Assembly (NCBI RefSeq): GCF_025753855.1
Contig: NZ_JAOWPT010000004.1
Span: 479,871 to 543,870 of the forward strand
Origin: Mesorhizobium sp. ZC-5
Lineage (GTDB): Bacteria > Pseudomonadota > Alphaproteobacteria > Rhizobiales > Rhizobiaceae
Reading direction: 5' to 3'
Length of the DNA stretch: 64,000 nt
The notes under the pieces were generated by a model. That model searched no databases. It had not been told where the DNA came from and worked only from the letters and a program-made list of their open reading frames with translations. Positions 43,807-53,442 of the stretch are shown piece after piece. Positions within the stretch are counted from its first letter, which is position 1; each line of letters opens with the position of its first letter. The position numbers and the translations under genes are program-made.

Positions 43807-45158
43807 TCCGCAGCCCTCATCCGTTTTGAGACATGCAATGGCGGACACGTTATCGCTTCGAGCAGCGGCGCCACTGACGGCGCCGTCTCAAGCGTCATCA
43901 CCATGGATTTCACGCTCTCGGCACGCTCGGCCACGCCGCCGGCCTCCATCAGCATGTCGAACTTTGCTTCGACCTCGGCATCCGAGAGCGGATTTTCGGC
44001 GCTTCCCCGTGCCACCGACGGACGCGAGCGCAGCACCCGGCCGTCGCTCAAGCCGATTTCCACCTCCGCCCATCGCTCGGCGGGGAACAGCGCCGAGTAG
44101 CGCGGGTCGTCGACAAGCTCGACCGATCGCGAGACGCGAAGAATTTCGGCATCGCCAAGTGCATCGCCATCGATCTCGTCCGGGCCGACCTGTCCGCGCA
44201 CGAGAAGCGCCGCGACCGGGAAAGGCAGGCTGTATTGCGCCGCGTCCGTCGCTTCCGGCGCAGCAACGGCAAGCCGGCTTGCCTCACGAAACGTCCTGAC
44301 CGTGATGCGCTCGATCAGGCTGTGCGTAAAATCGTGATCGCGCTGCAATTGCGCCGCCGCTTCCATTGCCGGCTGCGCCCAGCGGCAGACCGGATAGGCC
44401 TTGAGATACTGCTCCGACATGCGCCAGCGGGAACCGAGATCCGACCAAAGGCGCGCGACATCGTCGCCCTCAACGGTGATCGCCGGCGCTCCGGTGAACC
44501 CGGCCTGGGCGAGAAGGGCAGCGGAAACGCCGGTCATCGCGCCCCATCCGGATCCGTCCTTCACCATTGTCGGGTGGTCGATGCAGCGCATCATCTGGCT
44601 GCGCGGGCCATAGAATTCGGCAATGCCAAGCGCCTCGCGCGTGGCAGCGCGATCGAGCTTCATCACGCGCGATCCGACCGCCGCCGCGCCAAGCGCGACC
44701 CAGGCGCCCGATGTGTGATAGTCCGGCGCAGTCGCGTGCAGCGCGATGCCGGCACGGATCGCCACTTCATAACCCGCGATCAGATGAGCGAGTGCGGCTT
44801 CACCGCTGAGGGAGGCGCCGTCACCGGCGAAGGCGGCGAGAGCCGCAAGCACGCCGCAGCCGGCATGGCCCTTGGTCAGCGGATGGCCGTCATGCGCGTC
44901 GAACCCGTCGATTGTCATGGCATTGGCGAACGCGGCGCCTGCGACACTTGCCTTTCGCCCGTCGAAGAAAAAGCCCGCGTCAGTGCCGCCGAACGCCTCG
45001 AGGGAAACGGTTCGGACGGCATCGCTGACCGGCAGGCGCGACCCGGCCGCTGCCACGCCGATCAGGTCGAGAAGGCTGCGCTTGGCATGAACGACGACCT
45101 CCGCCGGCGCATCGCCGAAACGAAAATCCTGGATGAAAGTAAAAGCCTGGCCAGTCAT
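43803..45158 (-). CDS. MmgE/PrpD family protein
   Basis: A 451-residue member of the 2-methylcitrate-dehydratase/iminodisuccinate-epimerase-like family: AKRSLLDLIGVAAAGSRLPV, ANAMTIDGFDAHDGHPLTKG, HAGCGVLAALAAFAG and AYPVCRWAQPAMEAAAQL are hallmark stretches. The family has several dehydratase, lyase and epimerase activities. Here, coupled to an MttB-type methyltransferase and a dimethylglycine-dehydrogenase-like gene, propionate metabolism is unlikely, so the substrate is unknown. ATG 45158 follows AGCGGA; a longer form from 45188 is possible. Confidence 0.86.
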   Translation of the reverse strand: MTGQAFTFIQDFRFGDAPAEVVVHAKRSLLDLIGVAAAGSRLPVSDAVRTVSLEAFGGTDAGFFFDGRKASVAGAAFANAMTIDGFDAHDGHPLTKGHAGCGVLAALAAFAGDGASLSGEAALAHLIAGYEVAIRAGIALHATAPDYHTSGAWVALGAAAVGSRVMKLDRAATREALGIAEFYGPRSQMMRCIDHPTMVKDGSGWGAMTGVSAALLAQAGFTGAPAITVEGDDVARLWSDLGSRWRMSEQYLKAYPVCRWAQPAMEAAAQLQRDHDFTHSLIERITVRTFREASRLAVAAPEATDAAQYSLPFPVAALLVRGQVGPDEIDGDALGDAEILRVSRSVELVDDPRYSALFPAERWAEVEIGLSDGRVLRSRPSVARGSAENPLSDAEVEAKFDMLMEAGGVAERAESVKSMVMTLETAPSVAPLLEAITCPPLHVSKRMRAAE

Positions 45159-45432
45159 CGGTCCGCTGGTCTGTCGCACGGGCCGCATGGACCGCGCCGC
45201 ACTTGAGTTCGACAGCGGGCATAGTTCCCTTCCGATCCAGCCGCGGCTGTCAGGTATTCGACATTTGCAGGCGGGATTTTAGCCAAGGCGGCATTTCGAA
45301 GGCAGCCGTGGAAACAAAAGCGACATTCTGGGTCGGATTGTTCGCCATCGCTTTTTCATGACCACAATCGCGCCGGATTGATTAAGAACGGCGGCAAGAC
45401 TCCCTTTATGATTTTCACCTAATGCTCACCGC

Positions 45433-46017
45433 ATGGTTGGGTGGCGTTTTAGTAAAATTGTATCGGTTGCTGGTTTGCTGGGGCTGTCGGCCTGCGCGAC
45501 GGCTCCGAGCCATATCAACGACATCTGCGCGGTTTTCGACCAGCAGGATGGCTGGTTCAACAACTGGCAAAGTGCGGCCAAAAGCGCTGAAAGGAAATAC
45601 GGCGTTCCGGTTCCGGTGCTGATGGCGACGGTGCGCAAGGAATCCGGTTTCAAGGCACACGCCAAGCCGCCGCGCACCAAGCTGCTCGGCTTCATTCCGT
45701 GGAAACGCCAGTCCAGCGCCTATGGCTATTCTCAGGCGCTCGACGGTACCTGGGCACAATATCAGCGCGAGGCCGGCGGCTTCAGCGCCCGGCGCAGCAA
45801 CTTCGCCGATGCGGTGGATTTCGTCGGCTGGTATCACGCCAAGACCGCCGACACCTACGGCGTGGCGAAGAACGACACCTACCGCCTCTACATGGCCTAT
45901 TATCTCGGCTGGACCGGCTTCAAGCGCGGCAACTGGAGCGCCAGCGTGCAGAACTACGCGCGCGACACGGACAAGATGGCGCGCAACTATGCAGCGCAGT
46001 TGAGGCAGTGCCGGTAG
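45433..46017 (+). CDS. Lysozyme-like transglycosylase lipoprotein
   Basis: A 194-residue lipoprotein with lipobox LSAC (Cys21). The SLT-type domain has the catalytic Glu in VRKESGFKAHAK, and later SSAYGYSQALDGTWAQYQRE and AYYLGWTGFKRGNW. It would cleave peptidoglycan glycans at the membrane surface. It stands alone, with 274 bases of noncoding DNA upstream in which I see only a few AT-rich promoter-like stretches. The family is small in size compared with Slt or MltC proteins. Confidence 0.86.
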   Translation: MVGWRFSKIVSVAGLLGLSACATAPSHINDICAVFDQQDGWFNNWQSAAKSAERKYGVPVPVLMATVRKESGFKAHAKPPRTKLLGFIPWKRQSSAYGYSQALDGTWAQYQREAGGFSARRSNFADAVDFVGWYHAKTADTYGVAKNDTYRLYMAYYLGWTGFKRGNWSASVQNYARDTDKMARNYAAQLRQCR

Positions 46018-46045
46018 TTGCCGACCAATCTGCCGGCCAATTCCG

Positions 46046-46528
46046 TCAGAGCGCCAGCTTCTTGTTTTCGCCGATGTCGTCGGCCTTCTCGCCGGTGAGC
46101 TTGGCCTTCACGTAGCCGACCGCCTGGCTGAGCGGCGCGGACGGGAACGACCAGAACTCGCCGGTGTCCGGCTCCACCTTCAGCAGCGTCAGATTCGGAT
46201 CGGTCTTGCCTTTCGGGAACCAGGCTTTGACCTCCTCGCTCCACAGCGCTTCGATGAGCGCGCGGTCATCGACCATTTCGCCCTTGCCGGTGACGGCGAC
46301 GTAGGCGCCGCTGCCGGCATAACCGAGGCTGAGCTTGGAGTTGGCTTTGACGTTCCTGGCGACCGAACCGTCCTTGTCGGTGAAGAACCAGATCGAACCT
46401 TCGCTGTCGGCCTTCTGGTTGGCCATCGGGCGCGTGTGCAGCGAACCGTTCTTCTCGATGGTCGTCAGCATGGCGATCTTCACGTCGTCGATCATCTCGT
46501 AGAGTTTTTTCTTGTCGCTGTTGGCCAC
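46046..46528 (-). CDS. Pyridoxamine-5'-phosphate-oxidase-fold general stress protein
   Basis: A 160-residue split-barrel flavin or heme-binding protein (general stress protein 26 type): EMIDDVKIAMLTTIEKNGSL, HTRPMANQKADSEGSIWFFT, ARNVKANSKLSLGYAGSGAY and EEVKAWFPKGKTDPNLTLLK. Such proteins bind FMN, FAD or F420-like cofactors and are usually stress-induced. GTG 46528 was chosen because AAGGAG lies just upstream; there is no ATG in that region. It is convergent with the lipoprotein gene and follows the ABC operon terminator. Confidence 0.87.
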   Translation of the reverse strand: MANSDKKKLYEMIDDVKIAMLTTIEKNGSLHTRPMANQKADSEGSIWFFTDKDGSVARNVKANSKLSLGYAGSGAYVAVTGKGEMVDDRALIEALWSEEVKAWFPKGKTDPNLTLLKVEPDTGEFWSFPSAPLSQAVGYVKAKLTGEKADDIGENKKLAL

Positions 46529-46605
46529 GGGGTTTCTCCTTCCGGCATTCCTTGGGGTGCCAGACCAACAGCGGAGCGCCGAAAGAGTTCCATGGTCGAA
46601 AATGA

Positions 46606-46630
46606 AAATGGCGGCCCGAGGCCGCCATTT
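46606..46630 (-). terminator. Rho-independent terminator of the dipeptide ABC operon
   Basis: A perfect 10-base stem AAATGGCGGC / GCCGCCATTT with a five-base loop lies 23 bases past the ABC ATPase stop; on the minus strand the stem is followed by TTTTCATTTTC. Confidence 0.85.
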
Positions 46631-46652
46631 GAAAGTCGATGAGCCCGACTGC

Positions 46653-49448
46653 TCAGCGCGGCTTCTTGCCGAAGACGCGGATGTATTCGGCCTCGCCACC
46701 CTTGGCGAGGGCCTTGGCCTGGCGAACCCAGTCGTCCCGCTCGATGCGACCGCTGAAGCGCAGATAACCATCGACCCAGTCGCGTTCGGATTTTTTCCAC
46801 GCCACAATCTGCGCGAAGCTGTAGATGCCGAGTTCGTTGAGCAGCCGCTCGATCTTCGGGCCGACGCCGGCGATGAGTTTCAGATCGTCGGGCTTTGCAG
46901 GCTTCGCCATTCCGGTCGGGCGGCCACGCTCCGCCGCTGCTGGAGCCTTGGCAGGCGCCGCTTTCGGCGTCGCCCCGGGCGCCCTGGCGGCCGGCGCAGT
47001 GGCGCGCGGCTTTGCCTTGGACGCGGCACCGGCGGCGGGCTTCACCTTCGCACTCGCCGCTTGCCTGCCCTCACCCACCTGCATCAGCGAAGCGGCAGGC
47101 TGCGATGGTGCCGCTGCCGAAGCCGGCTTGTCCGATTTGACCAGCGGCGTGGTGGTGTTTTCCGGCTCGGTGCGGCGGGTCTGGCGTGCCGTGGTCCTTT
47201 CCGCAGCACGCGATGATGCAACACCGGCGTCCGGGGAGGCTTTCTTCGCCTTCGGCGGGGCTTTCAGCTTCGGCTGCGAACCGAACGGCGCAGGTGTTCC
47301 CGCATCGTCCGGCACGACGTCGCGCACCGGTGCATCCGCGCCATTCTTGGCGAAGCTGATCACCGGCTCCATTGTCGCCAACTGTTCATCGTCGAGCCAG
47401 CAGAGGCTCTTGTGCCCGTCGCCAAGATCCTTCAGCGGCGGCACCTGCGTCTCGCACTTGTCGCCGGGTACGAACTTCTTCCACCGGCAGCGGGTCTGGA
47501 ACGGGCAGCCGGTCGGCGGGTTCATCGCCGACGGGATGTCGCCTTCCAGCACGATGTGCTTCTTGATGACGCTGGTGTCGGCGATCGGGATCGCCGACAG
47601 AAGCGCCTCGGTATAGGGGTGATAGGGCGGCGAGAATATCTGATCCGTCGTGCCCTGCTCGACGATGTAGCCGAGATACATGACGACGACTCGGTCGGCG
47701 ATATAGCGCACCACCGACAGATCGTGGCTGATGAACAGCATCGTCATTTTCGACTCGCGCTGGATGTCCATCAGAAGCTCGGTCACCGCCGCCTGCACGG
47801 AGACGTCGAGAGCGGAGACTGGCTCGTCGGCAACCACCACCTTGGCGTGGCCGGCAAAGGCGCGCGCCACGCCGATACGTTGCTTCTGGCCGCCGGAAAG
47901 CTGGCGCGGCTTGCGGGTGGCGAAGGCGCGCGGCAGCTTCACCAGGTCGAGCAGCTCGAGCATCTTCTTCTGGCGCTCGGCCACCGTGTTGCCGACCTTG
48001 AATTTCTCCAGCGTGCGGATGATCTGCGAGCCGACCGAATGGCTGGGGTTGAGGGTGTCGAATGGATTCTGGAACACCATCTGGATCGACGAGATGGTCT
48101 TGACGTCGCGCTTCTCGATCGGCGTCGACTCGATTTCCGTATTGCCGAGCGTCACCGTGCCGGCGGACGCCGTCTCAAGGCCGAGCAGCACCTTGGCCAG
48201 CGTGGACTTTCCGCAGCCGGATTCGCCGACGATCGCCACCGTCTCGGATTCGCGCGCCTCGAAGCTGATCGTCTCGTTGGCCTTGACCACGCGGCCTTCG
48301 CTGCCGCCGAAAATCTCGTTGGCCGAAACCTTGTAGTACTTCTTGAGGTTGTCGATCTTCAGCACCGGCGCCCCGGGTGTGATCGGTGCCTTTTTCTTCT
48401 TGGCGCCTTCGGGCAGCGCTGCCCAGTCGATCTCCTCGAAGCGCACGCAGCGGCTCGCATGGTTGTCGTGGCCAGCGACCGGGATCATCGGGATTTCGGC
48501 GGCGTTGCAGACGCCTTCGACGAAATGCTGGCAGCGCGGCCCGAAATTGCAGCCTTTCGGCCGCTCGTGCGGCAGCGGCAACTGGCCGGGAATGGAGATC
48601 AGCGGCCGCGAATTCTTGTCGGCGCCCGGCAGCGGGATCGAGCGGAACAACCCTTGCGTATAGGGATGGCGCATGCGGTCGAACACGTCCTCGACGGTGC
48701 CCGTCTCCACCGCCTCGCCGGAATACATGACGGTGATGCGGTCGCAGGTTTCGAGGATGAGGCCGAGATTGTGCGACACGAAGATCATCGACGTGCCGAA
48801 CTGCTTGCCCAGCCCCTTCACCAGTTCGACGATGCCGGCCTCGACGGTAACATCGAGCGCCGTGGTCGGCTCGTCGAGCAGGAGCAGCGCCGGCTTCGAC
48901 AGCAGCGCCATGGCGATGACGATGCGCTGCTGCTGGCCGCCGGAAAGCTGGTGCGGATAGGAGCGCATCATGCGCTCGGGGTCCGGCAGGCGCACCGAGC
49001 GCACCATCTCCAGCGAGCGCTTGTAGGCCTCGTCCTTCGAGACCTTTTCGTGGATCAGCGGCACTTCCATCAATTGCTGGCCGATCTTCAGTGCCGGATT
49101 GAGGCTCGCCATCGGCTCCTGGTAGATCATGGCGATCTTGTTGCCGCGGATGGAGCGTAGCTCCTCGTCGGACATGTCGCCCATGTCCTTGCCCTGAAAC
49201 TTGATGCGGCCGCCGACGATCTTTCCGACATTGGAGAGGTCGCGCATGATGCCGAGCGACACCGTCGACTTGCCGCAGCCAGATTCTCCCACGATACCCA
49301 TCGCCTCGCCCGGCATGACGGTGCAGGAAAAATCCATCACCGCCGGGATTTCGCCGCGCCTTGTGAAGAAGGAGATCGAGAGGTTCTCGATCTCGAGTAT
49401 CGGGTTAGCGCCGGTGGTGATGTTCGTGGCTTTGACGGCTTCGTTCAT
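46653..49448 (-). CDS. Dipeptide ABC transporter tandem ATPase (DppD-DppF type) with C-terminal helix-hairpin-helix module
   Basis: A 931-residue protein. Two oligopeptide ATPase cassettes are fused: Walker A GESGCGKST at about 54-62 and again about 405, signatures LSGGQQQRIVIAMAL and LSGGQKQRIGVARAF, and the Cys-rich peptide-transporter tails GCNFGPRC and GCPFQTRC. After residue about 690 comes a low-complexity Ala/Pro/Lys linker of some 150 residues. The last 80 residues, DDLKLIAGVGPKIERLLNEL, then WVDGYLRFSGRIERDDWVRQ, are a helix-hairpin-helix domain like that at the end of rhizobial NuoE and ribosomal L21. The fusion is unusual for an ABC ATPase. It powers the two permeases encoded upstream. 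Confidence 0.88.
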   Translation of the reverse strand: MNEAVKATNITTGANPILEIENLSISFFTRRGEIPAVMDFSCTVMPGEAMGIVGESGCGKSTVSLGIMRDLSNVGKIVGGRIKFQGKDMGDMSDEELRSIRGNKIAMIYQEPMASLNPALKIGQQLMEVPLIHEKVSKDEAYKRSLEMVRSVRLPDPERMMRSYPHQLSGGQQQRIVIAMALLSKPALLLLDEPTTALDVTVEAGIVELVKGLGKQFGTSMIFVSHNLGLILETCDRITVMYSGEAVETGTVEDVFDRMRHPYTQGLFRSIPLPGADKNSRPLISIPGQLPLPHERPKGCNFGPRCQHFVEGVCNAAEIPMIPVAGHDNHASRCVRFEEIDWAALPEGAKKKKAPITPGAPVLKIDNLKKYYKVSANEIFGGSEGRVVKANETISFEARESETVAIVGESGCGKSTLAKVLLGLETASAGTVTLGNTEIESTPIEKRDVKTISSIQMVFQNPFDTLNPSHSVGSQIIRTLEKFKVGNTVAERQKKMLELLDLVKLPRAFATRKPRQLSGGQKQRIGVARAFAGHAKVVVADEPVSALDVSVQAAVTELLMDIQRESKMTMLFISHDLSVVRYIADRVVVMYLGYIVEQGTTDQIFSPPYHPYTEALLSAIPIADTSVIKKHIVLEGDIPSAMNPPTGCPFQTRCRWKKFVPGDKCETQVPPLKDLGDGHKSLCWLDDEQLATMEPVISFAKNGADAPVRDVVPDDAGTPAPFGSQPKLKAPPKAKKASPDAGVASSRAAERTTARQTRRTEPENTTTPLVKSDKPASAAAPSQPAASLMQVGEGRQAASAKVKPAAGAASKAKPRATAPAARAPGATPKAAPAKAPAAAERGRPTGMAKPAKPDDLKLIAGVGPKIERLLNELGIYSFAQIVAWKKSERDWVDGYLRFSGRIERDDWVRQAKALAKGGEAEYIRVFGKKPR

Positions 49449-49471
49449 CGGATCGCCTTCCGGGTTTCTTT

Positions 49472-50629
49472 TTAGTCTTTCATCGACTGTTCACGCAGTG
49501 CGTCGGCCAGAAGGTTGAGGCCAAGCACGAATGACATCAGCGCGATAGTCGGCGGCAATGCCGGGTGGATGAAGGAGCGCAGCAACCGGGACGCATCCTT
49601 GATCGCGGTACCCCAGTCGGGGCTTTCCGGAGCAAGGCCAAGGCCGAAATAGCCGAGCGTGCCGAGCAGGATCGTCGTGTAGCCGATGCGCAGGCAGGCA
49701 TCGACGATCAGCGGACCGCGTGCGTTGGGCAGGATCTCCCACAGCATGATGTACCACGGCGACTCGCCGCGGGTCTGCGCCGCCGCGACATAGTCGCGGG
49801 TCTTGATGTCCATGACCAGGCCACGCACGATGCGGAACACGCCGGGCGAGGATGCGAACACCACCGCCACGAAGATGTTGAGCTGGTTCGGTTCGATATG
49901 CACGATGCCGAGCGGATCGGCGTCGAAGACCAGGCCGACATAGATCCAGCCGCCAACGATGAGGGTCAGCGCCAGCAGCGGATAGAGCCGCTCCGGCCGA
50001 TTCTTGAAGCGGGTGTAGAACAAGGTCGCGAAGAAGATGATCGGGAACAGGAAGAACAGGCCGGCGAGCCCATAGGGGATCGGCGTGTCCATGATGCCCG
50101 GCGTCACCAGCAGGTAGAAAAGCAGGATGACCGGGAAAGCCAGCACGAGGTTGGCGAGGAACGACAGGACGGTGTCGATGCGGCCGCCGTAGTAGCCGGC
50201 CGGCAGGCCGAGCGTGGTGCCGACCATCAGCGCGAAGGCCGTCGCGGCCGGTGCGATGATCAGCACGATCTGGCTACCGAACACCATGCGGGAAAACACG
50301 TCGCGCGACAGCTTGTCGCCGCCGAACAGGTAGACCTGCTTCGATGCCGGTTCGATCGCGCCGGGCAGCGCGTCCTTCATGATCGGGATCTGGCCGAGCG
50401 GATCGAACGGCGCGATGGTCGAGGAGAACATCGCGGTGAACAGCCAGAAGAAGCAGATCGCCACGCCGGCAATGCCGACACCGCTGTCGAAGAGCTGGCC
50501 ATAGAGGCCGAGTTTCTTGCGATAGACGAAACTCGCGCCGAGCACGATCGCCAGGGCCAGCCAGACGGGCCAGAAACGGGCAAGGACGCCAAGCACGATC
50601 TGGAACGGGCCGATGAATTCAAGCTGCAT
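49472..50629 (-). CDS. Dipeptide ABC transporter permease (DppC type, extended)
   Basis: A 385-residue permease with about seven spans. SKQVYLFGGDKLSRDVFSRM is the DppC entry motif; the EAA loop is VAAAQTRGESPWYIMLWEIL, and SPDWGTAIKDASRLLRSFIH is the typical C-terminal part. An insertion of about 70 residues with two extra spans lies between the conserved halves (PIPYGLAGLFFLFPIIFFAT). Its ATG and the upstream permease stop are 12 bases apart. Confidence 0.88.
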   Translation of the reverse strand: MQLEFIGPFQIVLGVLARFWPVWLALAIVLGASFVYRKKLGLYGQLFDSGVGIAGVAICFFWLFTAMFSSTIAPFDPLGQIPIMKDALPGAIEPASKQVYLFGGDKLSRDVFSRMVFGSQIVLIIAPAATAFALMVGTTLGLPAGYYGGRIDTVLSFLANLVLAFPVILLFYLLVTPGIMDTPIPYGLAGLFFLFPIIFFATLFYTRFKNRPERLYPLLALTLIVGGWIYVGLVFDADPLGIVHIEPNQLNIFVAVVFASSPGVFRIVRGLVMDIKTRDYVAAAQTRGESPWYIMLWEILPNARGPLIVDACLRIGYTTILLGTLGYFGLGLAPESPDWGTAIKDASRLLRSFIHPALPPTIALMSFVLGLNLLADALREQSMKD

Positions 50630-50641
50630 CCGCCGTGCCCC

Positions 50642-51679
50642 CTACTGAACCCTGATGCGTGGATTGAGATATGCGTAGCCGATATCGGAAATGAGCTGGG
50701 TGGACAGAACGACGAACACCGAGACCAGCGAACAGCCGAGCAGAAGATCGATGTCGTTGTTGCCGGCGGCCTCGACCAGCGTGAAGCCGAACCCCTGGTA
50801 GCGGAACATGGTCTCGACGATGACGACGCCGGTGAGCAGCCACGGGAATTGCAGCATGATGACGGTGAACGGCGCGATCAGCGCGTTGCGCAGCGCGTGC
50901 TTGACCACGACATTGCCGAAGCTGAGCCCCTTCAGCCGCGCGGTGCGGATATATTGCTGCGTCATCACCTCGACCATCGAGGCGCGCGTCATGCGGGCGA
51001 TGTAGCCGATGCCGTAGATGGCCATGGTCATCACCGGCAGGGTGAAGTTGTAGAAGGTGATGCCCTGGCCGGTGGCGCTGGCCGCCGAACCGTTGAGCCA
51101 GCCAAGCCAGGTGGCGAAGATGACGGTAAAGATGACGCCCGAGACATATTCCGGGGTGGCGGTGGTGGTGATCGAGGCCACCGATAACGCTCGATCGGTT
51201 CGCGAGCCCTCGCGCATGCCGGCGAGGATGCCGATCAGGAGCGCAATCGGCACCATGGTCACCATCACCCAGAACATCAGCAATCCCGTCGCGCCCAGCG
51301 CCGGGAACAGCTTGGCCGAAACCTTGGTCTTGAACTTGGTCGAGCAGCCGAAATCGCCTTGCAGGATGCCGCCATAATAAGGCTCGGCCGGCTCGTCGCA
51401 GAAGCTGAACCGGGGCGTCGCCTTGCCGGTGGCCGGATCGATGTTCGGCTGTTTCTGGACAAGGCCGAGCCACTGGCCGTAACGGACGAAGAAGTTCTGC
51501 CGGTAGCCGTTCTTGACCAGCCAGCTTTCGATCTGCTCGGCCGGGCTGCGCATGTCGAGCTGGCTGATGGCGAGCTTCTTGAGATTGGGCTCGAGGTTGA
51601 TCATGAAGAACACGATCATCGTCAGGCACAGCATGGTCAATGCTATGGTGCCCATGCGCCGGAGTATGAATGCTAGCAT
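50642..51679 (-). CDS. Dipeptide ABC transporter permease (DppB type)
   Basis: A 345-residue permease, six spans. The start MLAFILRRMGTIALTMLCLT and the EAA region YIRTARLKGLSFGNVVVKHA, LRNALIAPFTVI are DppB hallmarks, and GDFGCSTKFKTKVSAKLFPA matches the periplasmic loop. ATG 51679 was chosen because AGGGGGC precedes it and relatives begin ML.F; the frame is open further upstream. It pairs with the next permease. Confidence 0.9.
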   Translation of the reverse strand: MLAFILRRMGTIALTMLCLTMIVFFMINLEPNLKKLAISQLDMRSPAEQIESWLVKNGYRQNFFVRYGQWLGLVQKQPNIDPATGKATPRFSFCDEPAEPYYGGILQGDFGCSTKFKTKVSAKLFPALGATGLLMFWVMVTMVPIALLIGILAGMREGSRTDRALSVASITTTATPEYVSGVIFTVIFATWLGWLNGSAASATGQGITFYNFTLPVMTMAIYGIGYIARMTRASMVEVMTQQYIRTARLKGLSFGNVVVKHALRNALIAPFTVIMLQFPWLLTGVVIVETMFRYQGFGFTLVEAAGNNDIDLLLGCSLVSVFVVLSTQLISDIGYAYLNPRIRVQ

Positions 51680-51746
51680 CGTGCCCCCTGCCGTGCGGGT
51701 TGGGGTCCGTTTCCATGGCTCATGCCATGGCAACCCGTATGGAGAA

Positions 51747-51772
51747 CGGGGAGAGGCTTGCGTCTCTCCCCG
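51747..51772 (-). promoter_or_regulatory. Intercistronic hairpin between binding protein and permease genes
   Basis: The stem CGGGGAGAG/CTCTCCCCG (9 bases, 8-base loop) lies just after the binding-protein stop. Such hairpins in ABC operons usually stabilise the binding-protein message or partly stop transcription, so binding protein exceeds permease. Confidence 0.65.
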
Positions 51773-51786
51773 CTGTCGTTACGCGA

Positions 51787-53442
51787 TCAGGCTTCTTCGT
51801 CCAGCCAGACCTTGCCGAAGTCATGCTCGAAGGTCGGATGCATGCCGTGGTTCTTAACGGCCGGCATGGAGCTGTTGTAGAGCTTGCGCCAGTACGGCTG
51901 CACGATGATGCCGGAATCCTGGAGGATCTTCTCGATGTCGGCCATGATCGTCTTGCGCTTCTCGGCGTCGGAGACCGAAAGGGCCTCGCCGATCTTGGCG
52001 TCGAGATCCGGGTTGGAATAGGCCGCCTCGTTCCAGGCTTCGCCGGTACGGTAGGCGATCGACACCACCTGGATGCCCAGCGGACGCATGTTCCAGTTGG
52101 TCATCGAGTATGGATATTTCGTCCAGTCGTTCCAGAACGTCGAGCCCGGCAGAACCGTACGCTTCACCTTGATGCCGGCCTCGCGGATCTGCGCGGCGAT
52201 GGCGTCGCCGGTGTTCTTGTGCCAGTCCTCGTCGACCGTGATGAGGTCGTGCTCGAAATCGGCCTGGCCGGCCTCCTCCATCAGCGCCTTTGCCTTCGCG
52301 GGATCGCGGGCGATCTTCGGAAGCTCGGCATATTCGGGATGGATCGGCGAGACGTGGTGGTTTTCGGCAACCGTGCCGGCATTGCCGTAGCCGAGCTGCA
52401 GGACCACCGCGTTGTCGACTGCGAGCTGCAGCGCCTGACGGACCTTCTGATCGTCATAAGGCTTGTTGGCGACGTTGGTGCGGCAGACGATGGTCGAAGC
52501 GGTGACCACTTCCGACGTGACGGCGCCGACGCCTTCGAGGATCGACACGTAGTCGGCCGAGGTCTCGTGGTTGGTATGAACCTCGCCAGCCTCGAACGCT
52601 GACACCATCGCCGACGGGTCGGTGCCGTAATCGATGAACTCGACGCCGTCGAGATAGGCCTCGCCGTTCCACCACTTGCCGTCCTCGCGGCGCTTGTACA
52701 CCACCTTCTGGCCGACATCGTAGGAGACGAGCTCGAACGGGCCGGTGCCGATCGGGTTCTTGACGAAGTCCTTGCCGGTCTCGTCGAAGGTGCGATGGAC
52801 GACCAGGCCTGGATAATCGCAGAGATTGGGGATGAGGCCGATGTCGGACTTGGTCAGCGCCAGCTTCACCGTATTGTCGTCGACCTTGGTGATGGCGCCT
52901 TCGCGCAGCTTGCCGCTCGCCTCGTCGACCAGCGTGCCCATGCGGCCCGGCATCGAATTGCCTTCCGCGCTCTTGTCGCACCAGCGGGTGAAATTGTAGA
53001 TCACGTCGTCGGCGTTGAAGGTGTCGCCATTGGTCCAGGTGACGCCCTTGCGGACGTGCAGGGTGTATTCGGTGGCGTCGTCATTCACGTCCCAGCTTTC
53101 CAGAAGGTAGGGCTCGAAAGTGAATTCGCGGGTGTACTTGACCAGCGGCTCGAGCGTCTGGCGCTCGGCATTGGCGATCTCCGACCAGTCCGCGGTACGC
53201 GGATCCTTGGGATCCTTGACCCACATCGCGACCTTGAGCACGCCGCCCTTCTTGGGCTCCTGCGCTGCGGCTTCGGTCGGCGCGGCAAGCCCAAGCATGC
53301 CGTAGGCCATGGCCGTCGACGCGCCGAACACGCTGGCCAAGGCGAGAAACTCGCGACGGTCGACATTTCCCGTCTTCGCCTGCTCCGCCATCTCGACGAT
53401 ATGGTCAGGAACACGATCCCCATTACTCTTGTAGAAGGTCAT
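51787..53442 (-). CDS. Dipeptide/oligopeptide ABC transporter substrate-binding protein
   Basis: A 551-residue periplasmic binding protein of the DppA family. Its N-terminus carries a twin-arginine-like motif ([17 protein letters not shown]) followed by a signal cut near [10 protein letters not shown]. The core shows [40 protein letters not shown] and [20 protein letters not shown]. It delivers peptides or related solutes to the two permeases. ATG 53442 follows GGGAG. It is the first gene of the operon (binding protein, two permeases, tandem ATPase), and a 546-base gap lies upstream. Confidence 0.92.
   Translation of the reverse strand: MTFYKSNGDRVPDHIVEMAEQAKTGNVDRREFLALASVFGASTAMAYGMLGLAAPTEAAAQEPKKGGVLKVAMWVKDPKDPRTADWSEIANAERQTLEPLVKYTREFTFEPYLLESWDVNDDATEYTLHVRKGVTWTNGDTFNADDVIYNFTRWCDKSAEGNSMPGRMGTLVDEASGKLREGAITKVDDNTVKLALTKSDIGLIPNLCDYPGLVVHRTFDETGKDFVKNPIGTGPFELVSYDVGQKVVYKRREDGKWWNGEAYLDGVEFIDYGTDPSAMVSAFEAGEVHTNHETSADYVSILEGVGAVTSEVVTASTIVCRTNVANKPYDDQKVRQALQLAVDNAVVLQLGYGNAGTVAENHHVSPIHPEYAELPKIARDPAKAKALMEEAGQADFEHDLITVDEDWHKNTGDAIAAQIREAGIKVKRTVLPGSTFWNDWTKYPYSMTNWNMRPLGIQVVSIAYRTGEAWNEAAYSNPDLDAKIGEALSVSDAEKRKTIMADIEKILQDSGIIVQPYWRKLYNSSMPAVKNHGMHPTFEHDFGKVWLDEEA

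Noticed and set aside
47412..49160. Plus-strand frame of 582 codons opposite the tandem ATPase
   Set aside because: Antisense of clear Walker motifs; no domains.
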